A DNA stretch of 64,000 nucleotides from Flavobacterium anhuiense (GCF_900101855.1 NZ_FMVC01000003.1:456902-520901), one strand, 5' to 3'. Shown: positions 26,569-36,182, numbered from the stretch's first letter. Translations and numbers: made by a program. Notes: a model not told the origin generated them from the letters alone.

Positions 26569-27531
26569 TTAGTGTAGTTTCTTTTTAAGCAGTAATATGT
26601 CTTTTTTCATTTCAGTATTTTCCTTCTTCATTTCAATCATGTAAAGAGTCAGTTCCTCAATCTTCAGCAAAAGCTTAGCATTCATTTCTCCAAGATTAAT
26701 TCCATTTTCTAAAACCTCTTTTTCATTTGGAATATTCTCTAAATGTCCTTTTTCTGCAATATGCTTTTCTACCTCTTCAAGTGTTGGCAGATTGTATTCC
26801 TTTTTAAATACAAAATCAGACCAACCTGTCATATCGACTTTTACTTCTTGCGAATGGATTGTACCATTTACATCCAATTTATTAGCTGGATTTATAGTAC
26901 CTATTCCAACATTTCCTCCTACTTTAATAAATAAACTACTAAATAATTCACTTTCTCCATAATTGGTAAAGTATAAACCGCTAAGAGTTTTGTTAGTATG
27001 ATGGGACATGTATCCAATGTTTGCCGCAGTTCCTGCGTACGAAAAAGATTCACCATACCTTAAACTAGTAAATTTATAATTTGTACCTACTTTTCCTCCT
27101 TTGTATGACGCAACGAATAAGTTGTCAGAATTATCTTCAACCGAAAATCTAGTATCGGGATATTCAGTGCCAATACCTACATTACCATTATTTAAAATGT
27201 TCAAAAAATCGGTCGAATTATAACGCAAACTAAACATATAATTTTTCGTTGCAGGGTATCTTACCAAAGTCCATTGTCCTATTCCTGTTCCAGAATTACC
27301 ATTAACTGCTCCTAAAGCAATACTTGAATAATCCCCTAATAAAGATGGTAATAACCTTAAGTTTTCGTCATAATTTGAATTTGATGATTGTATTTTTACT
27401 GTTCCAATAACATCCAAAGGAACCGATGGATTGTTAGTACCAATGCCAACATTTCCTGTTCCTTCAATTTTATTTTGCCCAAAATTGATCTGTGATACCG
27501 ATAAAATAAATAACAGTGCAATCCTTTTCAT
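26569..27531 (-). CDS. Tail-fibre-like secreted protein, array paralogue 4
   Basis: 320 residues with a signal peptide ending near NFGQ. GNVGIGTNNP, GNVGIGTEYP and GNVGIGTINP mark three repeat units, with unique sequence between (LRLLPSLLGDYSSIALGA, YKFTSLRYGESFSYAG). The C-terminal module has small changes from its neighbours (IHSQEVKV, NAKLLLKIEEL), followed by a coiled coil. The gap to the upstream gene is only 4 bp. Confidence 0.83.
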   Translation of the reverse strand: MKRIALLFILSVSQINFGQNKIEGTGNVGIGTNNPSVPLDVIGTVKIQSSNSNYDENLRLLPSLLGDYSSIALGAVNGNSGTGIGQWTLVRYPATKNYMFSLRYNSTDFLNILNNGNVGIGTEYPDTRFSVEDNSDNLFVASYKGGKVGTNYKFTSLRYGESFSYAGTAANIGYMSHHTNKTLSGLYFTNYGESELFSSLFIKVGGNVGIGTINPANKLDVNGTIHSQEVKVDMTGWSDFVFKKEYNLPTLEEVEKHIAEKGHLENIPNEKEVLENGINLGEMNAKLLLKIEELTLYMIEMKKENTEMKKDILLLKKKLH

Positions 27532-27535
27532 AATA

Positions 27536-28633
27536 TTATCTCTCTTCTAGTTTTTCTATTCTTTTTTTCATTTCACTATTTTCCTTTCTAACTTCTACAT
27601 TCTCTTTCTTTATTTCTATCAAATACAAAGTCAATTCCTCAATCTTCTGCAAAAGCTTAGCATTCATTTCTCCAAGATTAATTCCGTTTTTCAAGACTTC
27701 TTCTTCACATGGAATATTCTCTAAATGTCCTTTTTCCACAATATGTTTTTCAACTTCTTCCAACGTTGGCAAATTATATTCCTTTTTAAATACAAAATCG
27801 GCCCAGCCAGAAGCGGTTACTTTAATTTCTCGCGCTCCAATTGAACCTTCAACGGCCAATTTATGAGGTCCTGTTGATACAGTTCCTATTCCCAAACTTC
27901 CATTTGAATTTAAAGTCATTTTTCTATTCCCGTAAGAATCCCAAGAGAATAAAGGTCTGGTAATTATGGCCGCACCAGAGGTCCGCGAATCAAAAGTCAT
28001 AAGGGGAAAACTTCCGTTATCCATACTGGGTTCGGTTGTTGCCGTTAAATAAAGAGATGCTTTATTGTCTGAAGTGCGGTATCCGTTTAAAGTTGGCACA
28101 AACTGTCCATTTACAAGTGTTCCATTTGCTATTCTTATATAATCCTGAGAAGCATCGCTAACACTTAATTTTAATAATGTTTCTGAAGCCCCATTTAGTG
28201 CAGGAGAATTTATTTCCAAGCTTGCTGTTGGATTTGCTGACCCAATACCTAAATTTCCGTTTATGACTTGATTTCCTGTAAAAGTGTTGAGTCCTCGAGT
28301 TGCTAATTCCATCCATGCAGAATTTGATGAAATTAGGGATCCAGAGACAATTTTTCTAAAAAACAAACGGTCATTAACCGTAAAAGAGGATGCTATTTGA
28401 AGCTGATAATTGTTTGCGGTATTTGTATGCCTTGCTACAAACAGATGTTGCCACAGATTACTGTTGTCGTTTGCCATGCCAATAGTTGAAGTATTAAGTC
28501 CATTATATATTCCTGATTTCAATGGTGCAGAAAAGTCCGGAATAGTTGAGGGAGCATATCCATCTCCAATTTGTTGCGAGTATGAAGCAGAAGCAAAAAG
28601 AAATAAAATTGCAGTTATTTTTTTAATTGTCAT
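27536..28633 (-). CDS. Tail-fibre-like secreted protein with knob-like N-terminus, array paralogue 5
   Basis: 365 residues with a signal peptide. The first ~120 residues (NLWQHLFVARHTN, LQIASSFTVNDRLFFRKI, SSNSAWMELATRGLNTF) resemble the pyocin-knob domain of phage and R-pyocin tail fibres, which takes part in receptor contact. GNLGIGSANP and GSLGIGTVSTGP units follow. The junction to the shared module differs from the others (VEGSIGAREIKVTASGWAD). A long charged coiled coil ends the chain. Knob similarity is by eye and not proven. Confidence 0.82.
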   Translation of the reverse strand: MTIKKITAILFLFASASYSQQIGDGYAPSTIPDFSAPLKSGIYNGLNTSTIGMANDNSNLWQHLFVARHTNTANNYQLQIASSFTVNDRLFFRKIVSGSLISSNSAWMELATRGLNTFTGNQVINGNLGIGSANPTASLEINSPALNGASETLLKLSVSDASQDYIRIANGTLVNGQFVPTLNGYRTSDNKASLYLTATTEPSMDNGSFPLMTFDSRTSGAAIITRPLFSWDSYGNRKMTLNSNGSLGIGTVSTGPHKLAVEGSIGAREIKVTASGWADFVFKKEYNLPTLEEVEKHIVEKGHLENIPCEEEVLKNGINLGEMNAKLLQKIEELTLYLIEIKKENVEVRKENSEMKKRIEKLEER

Positions 28634-28643
28634 GTTGTTAGTG

Positions 28644-29672
28644 TTAGTGTTTAGAATATAATTGGCTTTTAAGATCTTTTATTTCTTTGTTTTGTTTTTT
28701 ATTCTCCCTTTTAATTTCTGCATTCTCTTTCTTCATTTCAATCATATAAAGAGTCAATTCCTCAATCTTCTGTAAAAGCTTAGCATTCATTTCTCCAAGA
28801 TTAATTCCATTTTCTAAGACCTCTTTCTCACTTGGAATGTTCTCTAAATGTCCTTTTTCTGCAATATGTTTTTCAACTTCTTCAAGCGTTGGCAGATTAT
28901 ATCCATTTTTAAATACAAAGTCTGACCAGCCTGTCATATCTACTTTTACTTCTTTGGAATGGATTGTGCCGTTGACGTCTAGCCTGTTACTCGGATTTAT
29001 ATTGCCAATACCAACATTTCCAGTGTTTGATATAGTCATTCTAGGAGTATAATTAGTGATGAAGTGAAGAGAATGATCTGTTTCTGTTCCAACGAAACCT
29101 CCCCCACCAGTCCAAGTAGTATGAGAGAAAATGCCAACTCGATTAGAAGAATTAGAAGAAGTTGCAATGATTTTCGAGTTGTCCAAACCATAAACATCTA
29201 AAACTCTCTGCCAGCCCTGTGCATTAGAGGGATTAGCTGTTCCGATCCCTAAATTGGCTTTTAAAATGTAACTATTGACTACTCCACTTATTTTTAAGTT
29301 ACCAGAAGATTCAACATCACTTTTAGAATCAAGTAATGTTCTCCATTCTCCCCATGAGTTTTCATTGTAAAATGCACTCCTGTATAAAATTTGACCTCCT
29401 TGCCAGTTATTATTAAAATACAATTGAGAAACAAGATGCGCATATTTTCCATAAATTTCCAATAAAGAACCATAGGTGGAAGGAGCATTTGTTCCGCCAT
29501 AATTGTCCCAAAGTTTTAATGACATATCTGATATCCCAACTCGTGGAGGACTATTAAAATCTTTCTGTTCTGTAAGCCAATTCAAACTTTTTGAGCCTAG
29601 GTATCCGTCAAATGTCTGACTATAAGTGAATGAATGGAATGCAATGAGCATTACAAGAAATATTTTTCTCAT
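28644..29672 (-). CDS. Tail-fibre-like secreted protein with knob-like N-terminus, array paralogue 6
   Basis: 342 residues with a signal peptide ending at TYSQ. The N-terminal part (STYGSLLEIYGKYAHLVSQL, GGQILYRSAF, SWGEWRTLLDSKSD) has the classic pyocin-knob pattern of a graded set of aromatic residues followed by W-x-TLLDS. Two GIGT-type units and the shared module follow, then a charged coiled coil ending in LKSQLYSKH. The gap to the next gene in the array is 10 bp. Confidence 0.83.
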   Translation of the reverse strand: MRKIFLVMLIAFHSFTYSQTFDGYLGSKSLNWLTEQKDFNSPPRVGISDMSLKLWDNYGGTNAPSTYGSLLEIYGKYAHLVSQLYFNNNWQGGQILYRSAFYNENSWGEWRTLLDSKSDVESSGNLKISGVVNSYILKANLGIGTANPSNAQGWQRVLDVYGLDNSKIIATSSNSSNRVGIFSHTTWTGGGGFVGTETDHSLHFITNYTPRMTISNTGNVGIGNINPSNRLDVNGTIHSKEVKVDMTGWSDFVFKNGYNLPTLEEVEKHIAEKGHLENIPSEKEVLENGINLGEMNAKLLQKIEELTLYMIEMKKENAEIKRENKKQNKEIKDLKSQLYSKH

Positions 29673-29678
29673 TTTAAA

Positions 29679-30734
29679 TTAATTTAATTTGTGTTCCAAT
29701 TTAGATAGTCTCTCTAAAATCAAACTCAAAGTTTCATTTTGTTTTTTTAGTGAATCAACTTGATCTTGAAGGCTTGTTATTTGATCATGCTGTGTGTTGT
29801 TTTTCTTGTTCTGCTCAATAATATACAACGTTAGCTCCTCGATTTTCTGCAAAAGCTTAGCATTCATTTCACCTAGATTAATTCCATTTTTCAGAACCTC
29901 TCCTTCACTTGGAATATTCTCTAAATGCCCTTCCTCTGCAATATGTTTTTCAACTTGTTCTAATGGTGGCAGATTATACTCTTTTTTAAATACAAAATCT
30001 GACCAGCCTGACATATCTACTTTTACTTCTTTGGAATGGATTGTGCCGTTTACGTCTAACTTGTTTGATGGATTTACAACTCCTAAACCTAAATTTCCTA
30101 CTGGAGATAAAACTAAAGATGTAATTGTACTGACATCAGACCCATTCCAAAAGGAAGTTTGAATTTTTAATCCTGATCCAGTTTGTGCATATGTTGCCCC
30201 CCCATAATTATCAATAATAGTTTTATAAGATCTATCGTTCCAAAGCTGATTTAATATAAGACTTGTACCGTCACCTGTCCAAGTCGAACCAATCAAATTG
30301 AGCACAGCTTGTCCTCCCGCATTTAAAGAAGTTTTTTTTACATCTAATAAACCTGTTGGTCCATTTGTTCCTATACCAACATTACCATTAAACACAGTGT
30401 TTAGTGAACCTCTAGAGATCTGAATAGCTGTAAAATCTAAATCAGCATTTCTTGTACCAATTGCCAATAAATCATTTAGTCCATATTTAAAAAATGCTCC
30501 ATAACTATTACTACCTCCTTCACGGATTCTTAATTCGTTATCTGTAGCCCAATCAATATTATCAATATTAATGTTACCAACTACATTAAGTTTCGCATCG
30601 GGATTTGAAGTTCCAATTCCAACATTACCATTCCCAGACGATCCTTGTACTGTTCCAGAAGGTGTATATAATTGAGCATTTATAGTTGTTCCATATAGAA
30701 ATAACAGCGCCAGTATAATTAATTTATTCTTCAT
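29679..30734 (-). CDS. Tail-fibre-like secreted protein, array paralogue 7 (first transcribed)
   Basis: 351 residues, the promoter-proximal gene of the array. The signal peptide is followed by YTPSGTVQGSSGNGNVGIGT, then unique beta-rich sequence (LRIREGGSNSYGAFFKYGLN, GSTWTGDGTSLILNQLW), two more GIGT/GLG units, the shared module (here MSGWSD and PPLEQVEKHIAEEG) and the longest coiled coil of the set, with HDQITSLQDQVDSLKKQNE. No complete TAnnTTTG promoter was found upstream; the 604-bp gap to 31338 is otherwise without a recognisable gene. Confidence 0.83.
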   Translation of the reverse strand: MKNKLIILALLFLYGTTINAQLYTPSGTVQGSSGNGNVGIGTSNPDAKLNVVGNINIDNIDWATDNELRIREGGSNSYGAFFKYGLNDLLAIGTRNADLDFTAIQISRGSLNTVFNGNVGIGTNGPTGLLDVKKTSLNAGGQAVLNLIGSTWTGDGTSLILNQLWNDRSYKTIIDNYGGATYAQTGSGLKIQTSFWNGSDVSTITSLVLSPVGNLGLGVVNPSNKLDVNGTIHSKEVKVDMSGWSDFVFKKEYNLPPLEQVEKHIAEEGHLENIPSEGEVLKNGINLGEMNAKLLQKIEELTLYIIEQNKKNNTQHDQITSLQDQVDSLKKQNETLSLILERLSKLEHKLN

Positions 30735-31267
30735 AATTTATAAATTCTTTTTTTATCTCTATGTCTCTTTTTGAAGCCAAGTATATACTTGGTAAACTTT
30801 TCAATTTTTATTAACAAAACTTAACGTTGGTAATGGCTTAACTCAGATAATCAATCTCATATCAAAAATCCACATAAAAAAATTCATGTAATAATAAATC
30901 AGAAAGCGAATCCCTCAACAACTGTTAACGCTTAGTTAAAATTCCGCGCGCAAATAAACAAAAAGATTCTGAGTTTTTTTTACGGGATTCCTCATTTTAA
31001 TATTTTCAAAATCATAATTAATTATCGTCTAATTCATAAAAGCAAGTTTTCAGGTATTGATAATCTTTTGAAATATTTATAAACCTAAACTCCAAAAATC
31101 TAAATAATACTTACAAATTATAGTGTATTTATTCATTCTAATTTCAGCACTTTAGCCTTGATCAATACTAATTTATCAATCCCCTAAAAACCAACTCCAA
31201 TTATTATCAAATTTTTAAATCTCATGGTTTTTAAAATAATTTTAAGAAACCTTATTTTTCAAATTAC

Positions 31268-31275
31268 TATATTTG
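31268..31275 (+). promoter_or_regulatory. TAnnTTTG promoter core before the small ORF and RND operon
   Basis: TATATTTG is an exact match to the Bacteroidota promoter core, but no TTG lies 17-23 nt upstream. It sits 63 nt before the small secreted ORF at 31339 and could also serve the efflux genes behind it. Confidence 0.4.
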
Positions 31276-31338
31276 GCGCACGTTAAACAAAATAAATCCT
31301 CTTTTTAAGGAACAAGATTATAATTACCGCTGCACTGA

Positions 31339-31698
31339 ATGAAACCCATTAAGTTCATATATATCGTCCTACTATCGCTGCTTTGCTTTTTCAGAGGCAC
31401 CGAGACGTATCAGCCGATTCATCATTTCAGTAAATGTATTACCTTAGATAGTGTTGCGGCAGACGACACGCAGATTTTTTCTTCTGACTTTTCTTCTTCT
31501 AAGAATTTAGAAGTTCATTATAAGCTCAAAAAGAAAATGAAATGCAGAGCGACTACTTTAGAACAAAGTACGATCAAAGCTCCGTATCTCAGCAATTTGG
31601 TTAATTTCAAGCTTTATAAAGAAAGCTTAATCTATGGTATAGCTTCAATATACCATATCGAAAGGCATCCTCATCTTCATTTGTACCAACTTTTCTAG
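31339..31698 (+). CDS. Small secreted protein of unknown function upstream of the RND operon
   Basis: 119 residues with a hydrophobic leader (KFIYIVLLSLLCFF) that could be a signal peptide, then a mixed chain rich in Lys, Ser and Leu. I recognise no domain. Near the 3' end the coding DNA holds a perfect 9-bp inverted repeat (TATGGTATA and TATACCATA, 31633-31657). It lies 215 bp before the RND adaptor gene, on the same strand, behind a TATATTTG promoter core. It could be a short real gene or the translated leader of the efflux operon. Confidence 0.5.
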   Translation: MKPIKFIYIVLLSLLCFFRGTETYQPIHHFSKCITLDSVAADDTQIFSSDFSSSKNLEVHYKLKKKMKCRATTLEQSTIKAPYLSNLVNFKLYKESLIYGIASIYHIERHPHLHLYQLF

Positions 31699-31913
31699 GC
31701 TGCAAAATTTCGTGGTTTTTATATTCTAGTATTCTGGAACAATACCTCATTTACATCTGTGATTGAGCTGTTATTGCTATAAAAACATTTCTCTAAAACG
31801 GTACTTTTTCAAATAAAAGCATCCGTAAACCTTATTATTTTCAAAATCCAAATTCAGACTCCCGGTATTTAGTATCAAGGGAGCACATCTATTTATTCAA
31901 AAATTTAAACCTA

Positions 31914-33008
31914 ATGATGAGCATTTATAAAAATCAATTTCTTTTATGCACCTTGGCTTTATTCGTTTTAGTCTCGTGCGGTGATAAAGCAAAAAAAGAT
32001 TCAAACAACATAAAAACGGTTCCTGTTTATAAGGTAACTCTAAAAGACACCATAGTTTCGAGCAAATTTGTTGCCGATGTACATGCTAAAAACAATGTGG
32101 AAATCCACGTTCGTATTCCAGGTCTGTTAGACAAAGTTTACGTTAGCGAAGGACAAAAAGTAAAAAAAGGGCAAATCCTTTTTAAAATAAGCGATGTTGA
32201 ACTTCAAATTCAGCTTTTAAAAGCCGAAGCCGTTTACAAAAGTTCTAAAGCCGATTTAAGAATTGCAACTGTAGAATTAGAACAGGCTCAAACCCTTTTC
32301 AATAAAAAAGTAATTGCAGACAAAGAATTAGAATTATCTAAAGCAAAATATGAAGCGGCTTCCGCAAAAGTGGCTCACGCTCTTGCAGAAAAGAAAGCAA
32401 TCAACCAGCAGATAAGCTTTACCACTATCCGCGCACCATTTGACGGAACAATCGACCGTATTCCGTTCAAAGAAGGAAGTTTAGTAGAAAACGGCTCATT
32501 GCTTACTACGGTTTCGCAATTGGACGATGTTTATGCTTATTTCTCAATTCCTGAGAATACCTATTTCCAAATGATGGAAGACAAAACCTTAAACACCCAA
32601 GGTGATATCAAATTAGTATTGCCAAACGGACAGGTTTACGATCAAAAAGGAGAATTAAGAACCGCTGACGGAGAAATCGACAGACAGACAGGTTCTATTC
32701 AATACAAAGCGAAATTTCATAACCCGCAAGGATTTATCAAACACGGAACTTCTGGAAAACTCATTATTTCAGAACCCAAAACCAATGCAATTTTAATTCC
32801 GCAGAAAGCAGTTTTTTCTATTCAGGACAAACAATACGTTTTCCGCGTGAACAAAGATGGAGTAGTTAAAATGACGAATGTTACGATCGAAACGACTCTA
32901 GATGATGTGTATATCTTGAACGAAGGTCTAAAAAGCGACGACCTAATCGTGCAAGAAGGCACACAATCATTGAGAGACGGCGATAAAATCAACATGAAAC
33001 AAATGTAG
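31914..33008 (+). CDS. RND efflux periplasmic adaptor (AcrA type)
   Basis: 364 residues with a lipoprotein signal (LVSCGDK, Cys22), so it is lipid-anchored in the periplasm. The order is lipoyl-like half motif (VEIHVRIPGLLDKVYVSEGQ near 57), a short helical hairpin (about 95-150), the second lipoyl half (FTTIRAPFDGTIDRI), then beta-barrel and membrane-proximal domains. It bridges the inner-membrane pump and the outer-membrane channel encoded by the next two genes. The first of two adjacent ATGs is taken as the start. There is no local TetR or MarR regulator. Confidence 0.93.
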   Translation: MMSIYKNQFLLCTLALFVLVSCGDKAKKDSNNIKTVPVYKVTLKDTIVSSKFVADVHAKNNVEIHVRIPGLLDKVYVSEGQKVKKGQILFKISDVELQIQLLKAEAVYKSSKADLRIATVELEQAQTLFNKKVIADKELELSKAKYEAASAKVAHALAEKKAINQQISFTTIRAPFDGTIDRIPFKEGSLVENGSLLTTVSQLDDVYAYFSIPENTYFQMMEDKTLNTQGDIKLVLPNGQVYDQKGELRTADGEIDRQTGSIQYKAKFHNPQGFIKHGTSGKLIISEPKTNAILIPQKAVFSIQDKQYVFRVNKDGVVKMTNVTIETTLDDVYILNEGLKSDDLIVQEGTQSLRDGDKINMKQM

Positions 33009-33058
33009 GTTATCGATCTGTAAAACAGTTATTTAATTATTTATCTAAAACATTCAAA

Positions 33059-36000
33059 ATGATAGAGTTATTTATCAGAAGGAAAATATTGTCATTAATC
33101 ATCTCGGTTATGATAGTCCTTCTGGGATTGCTGGCGTTGTTTCAGCTCCCTATTACCCAATTCCCAGACATTGTACCACCGTCTGTAACCGTTACAGCAA
33201 AATATACAGGAGCAAACGCAGAGGTTTCGGCCAATGCCGTCGCCCTTCCTTTAGAAAGAGCCATAAATGGAGTTCCTGGAATGACGTATATGTCAACTGT
33301 AACTTCCAACGATGGCTTGACCTTAATTCAGGTTTTCTTCGAAGTAGGAACCGATCCCGATCTGGCTGCCGTAAACGTGCAGAACAGAGTTACCACGATT
33401 CTTGATGAACTTCCAGAAGAGGTAATTCGTGCCGGAGTTACAACCGAAAAAGAAGTAAACAGTATGTTGATGTACTTGAACATCACAAGTACCGACAAAA
33501 CTCAGGATGAGCAGTTTATCTTCAACTTTACCGATATTAATATTCTTCAGGAATTAAAGCGTATTGATGGTGTCGGACGTGCCGAAATCATGGGGCAGAA
33601 AGAATATTCGATGCGTGTTTGGCTAGATCCACAAAAGATGCTTTCGTATAACATTTCGGCAAATGAAGTGATTGCTTCGCTTCAAAAACAAAATATTTCT
33701 GCCGCGCCAGGTAAAGTGGGTGAAGGTTCAGGACAGATGAACAATCAGCTGCAATATGTAATTAAGTACGGCGGAAAGTTCTTTGAACCAAAACAATACG
33801 AAGAAATTCCGTTGAGAGCCAATTCAGACGGAACTATCTTAAGATTAAAAGATATTTCGAAAATCGAATTTGGCGCGATGAGTTACGGAATGGTTTCTAA
33901 AACCGACGGAAAACCTTCTGCCTCAATCATGCTAAAACAACGTCCAGGTTCAAACGCTTCTGAAGTTATTGCCAGCGTAAAAGAAAAAATGGCAGAATTG
34001 AAAGTCTCTTCTTTTCCTCCTGGAATGGAATTTAATATTGCGTATGACGTTTCGCGTTTCCTTGACGCTTCGATTCATGAAGTTTTGAGAACATTGGTTG
34101 AAGCCTTTATTTTGGTGGCATTCGTCGTTTTCCTTTTCCTTCAAGATTGGAGATCGACTTTGATTCCAGTATTGGCAGTTCCTGTAGCGCTTATTGGTTC
34201 GTTTACCTTTATGTCGATGATGGGATTCTCGATCAACTTATTGACACTTTTCGCTTTAGTACTTTCCATCGGAATTGTGGTCGATAATGCGATTGTCGTA
34301 GTCGAAGCTGTTCACGTAAAAATCTCCGAAGAACATATGTCGCCAATGGAAGCTACCATTAGCGCGATGAAAGAAATTACAGGTGCCGTTATTGCAATTA
34401 CCATTGTAATGGCTGCCGTATTTATTCCCGTTGCATTCTTGAGCGGTCCTGTTGGGGTCTTCTACAGGCAGTTCTCATTGACAATGGCCATTAGTATCGT
34501 GATTTCGGGTATTAACGCCCTTACGCTTACTCCTGCCCTTTGTGCTATTATGCTGAAAGCACACGATCCGAATAAGGAGAAAAAATCGCTTTTAGACCGT
34601 TTCTTCCATAGGTTTAATCATTGGTTTGATAATATTACTTCAAAATACATCAAAGTATTAGTGAAATTCGCTGATCGCAACACTGTAACCGTTGGTTTAT
34701 TAGTGCTTTTCTGTGTATTAACTTGGGGAACAACTAGATTTTTAGCGTCAGGATTTATCCCTACTGAAGATCAGGGAATGGTTTACGTAAGTGTTACAAC
34801 ACCACAAGGAGCAACAGTTGAACGTACTGAAAAAGCTTTGGACGAAGTAACCAAAATTGCTCAAGGAATTAAAGGTGTCGACAACGTAACGACTCTTGCG
34901 GGATACAGTATTGTAACTGAAATCGCAGGAGCTTCGTACGGAATGGGAATGATAAACTTAAAAGATTGGAGCGAACGTGATATTTCGGTTACGGAATTCA
35001 TGGCAGAACTTACCGAAAAAACCAAAAACATTACCGACGCCCAAATTGAAATCTTTGCACCGCCAACCGTTCCTGGTTTTGGTAATACGAGCGGTTTTGA
35101 GCTTCGTTTGCTGGATAAATCTGGAGGAAGTATTACCAATACCGATAAAGTAACGAAAGAATTCATTAAAGAGTTAAATGCTTCGCCAGAAATCCAAAAC
35201 TCTTTCTCGAGTTTTGATGCTACTTTCCCGCAGTATTTAATTCATATTGATTATGATCTTGCGGCTAAAAAAGGAATTTCAGTAGACAATGCCATGAGCA
35301 CTTTACAAACTATGTTAGGTTCTTTTTATGCAACCAATTTTATCCGTTTCTCTCAAATGTATAAAGTGATGGTTCAGGCAAGTCCGCAATTCCGTCAAAA
35401 TCCAGAAAGCATTTTGGATATGTATTTGAAGAATGACGCCGGCGAAATGGTTCCGTTTTCTACTTTCATTAAATTAGAAAGAGTTTACGGACCAGAAGTT
35501 TTAACGCGTTACAACATGTACATGTCGGCTATGATTAACGGTGAACCAGCCGAAGGTTACAGTTCTGGAGATGCCATTGCTGCTGTTGAAAGAATTGCCG
35601 CAGAAAAACTGCCAAGCCGTTTTGAAGTGGAATGGTCAGGTATGACGCGTGAAGAGATTTTGTCTGGTAACCAAACCATATACATTTTTGCCCTTTGTAT
35701 ACTATTTGTATACTTACTGCTTGCGGCTCAATACGAAAGTTTATTGCTTCCGTTCCCAGTACTTTTAAGCCTTCCAGTTGGAGTTTTCGGTTCTTACATT
35801 GCACTTGTAATGGTCGGACTGGACAATAATATTTATGCCCAAGTAGCGCTCGTCATGCTGATTGGTCTGCTAGCTAAAAATGCCATTCTGATTGTAGAGT
35901 TCGCCATGGCACAGAACAAACTCGGACGCGATATTGTCGAAGCAGCGATTGAAGGAGCCAGACTTCGTTTCCGTCCAATTTTGATGACTTCTTTTGCTTT

Positions 36001-36175
36001 TATTTCAGGATTAATTCCGTTGTGTATCGCTTCTGGCGCGGGTGCAATTGGTAACCGTTCAATCGGAACTGCTGCAGCAGGCGGAATGTTAATCGGAACT
36101 GTGTTTGGTCTTTTAATCATTCCAGGACTTTACATACTGTTTGCGAAATTAGAAAAACGAATGGCTAAATCTTAA
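33059..36175 (+). CDS. RND multidrug efflux permease (HAE1/AcrB type)
   Basis: 1038 residues, the normal length. It has an N-terminal TM helix, two large periplasmic loops and 12 TM helices in two homologous halves. The proton-relay region of TM4 reads GIVVDNAIVVVE, so Asp409 is present but the neighbouring second aspartate of AcrB is Asn410. The TM10 lysine is present in LLAKNAILIVEFA. The pump exports drugs or other hydrophobic compounds in exchange for protons; its substrates are unknown. It sits 50 bp after the adaptor gene and 215 bp before the channel gene. Confidence 0.96.
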   Translation: MIELFIRRKILSLIISVMIVLLGLLALFQLPITQFPDIVPPSVTVTAKYTGANAEVSANAVALPLERAINGVPGMTYMSTVTSNDGLTLIQVFFEVGTDPDLAAVNVQNRVTTILDELPEEVIRAGVTTEKEVNSMLMYLNITSTDKTQDEQFIFNFTDINILQELKRIDGVGRAEIMGQKEYSMRVWLDPQKMLSYNISANEVIASLQKQNISAAPGKVGEGSGQMNNQLQYVIKYGGKFFEPKQYEEIPLRANSDGTILRLKDISKIEFGAMSYGMVSKTDGKPSASIMLKQRPGSNASEVIASVKEKMAELKVSSFPPGMEFNIAYDVSRFLDASIHEVLRTLVEAFILVAFVVFLFLQDWRSTLIPVLAVPVALIGSFTFMSMMGFSINLLTLFALVLSIGIVVDNAIVVVEAVHVKISEEHMSPMEATISAMKEITGAVIAITIVMAAVFIPVAFLSGPVGVFYRQFSLTMAISIVISGINALTLTPALCAIMLKAHDPNKEKKSLLDRFFHRFNHWFDNITSKYIKVLVKFADRNTVTVGLLVLFCVLTWGTTRFLASGFIPTEDQGMVYVSVTTPQGATVERTEKALDEVTKIAQGIKGVDNVTTLAGYSIVTEIAGASYGMGMINLKDWSERDISVTEFMAELTEKTKNITDAQIEIFAPPTVPGFGNTSGFELRLLDKSGGSITNTDKVTKEFIKELNASPEIQNSFSSFDATFPQYLIHIDYDLAAKKGISVDNAMSTLQTMLGSFYATNFIRFSQMYKVMVQASPQFRQNPESILDMYLKNDAGEMVPFSTFIKLERVYGPEVLTRYNMYMSAMINGEPAEGYSSGDAIAAVERIAAEKLPSRFEVEWSGMTREEILSGNQTIYIFALCILFVYLLLAAQYESLLLPFPVLLSLPVGVFGSYIALVMVGLDNNIYAQVALVMLIGLLAKNAILIVEFAMAQNKLGRDIVEAAIEGARLRFRPILMTSFAFISGLIPLCIASGAGAIGNRSIGTAAAGGMLIGTVFGLLIIPGLYILFAKLEKRMAKS

Positions 36176-36182
36176 TGTGTAA

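Larger units (their letters stand above)
23480..30070 (-). repeat. Seven dispersed copies of a ~220-bp 3'-terminal coding module
   Basis: Near-identical blocks encoding GTIHSKEVKVDMTGWSDFVF through MNAKLLQKIEELTLYMIE lie at roughly 23.50-23.72, 24.47-24.69, 25.43-25.66, 26.65-26.89, 27.64-27.84, 28.75-28.99 and 29.82-30.06 kb, one at the 3' end of each array gene. The 5' parts of the genes differ. These blocks are natural substrates for recombination or gene conversion. Confidence 0.9.

Noticed and set aside
23480..30070. Regularly spaced repeats resembling an array such as CRISPR
   Set aside because: The repeats are ~220-bp coding modules at gene 3' ends spaced by about 1 kb, with no short spacers or cas genes.
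29794..30162. Plus-strand frames (also 28837-29052 and 23877-24128) inside the fibre array
   Set aside because: They are antisense images of the shared C-terminal module and recur wherever it recurs.
23422..30734. Prophage tail region
   Set aside because: Every protein has a Sec signal peptide, and no capsid, portal, terminase, integrase or lysis genes are nearby.
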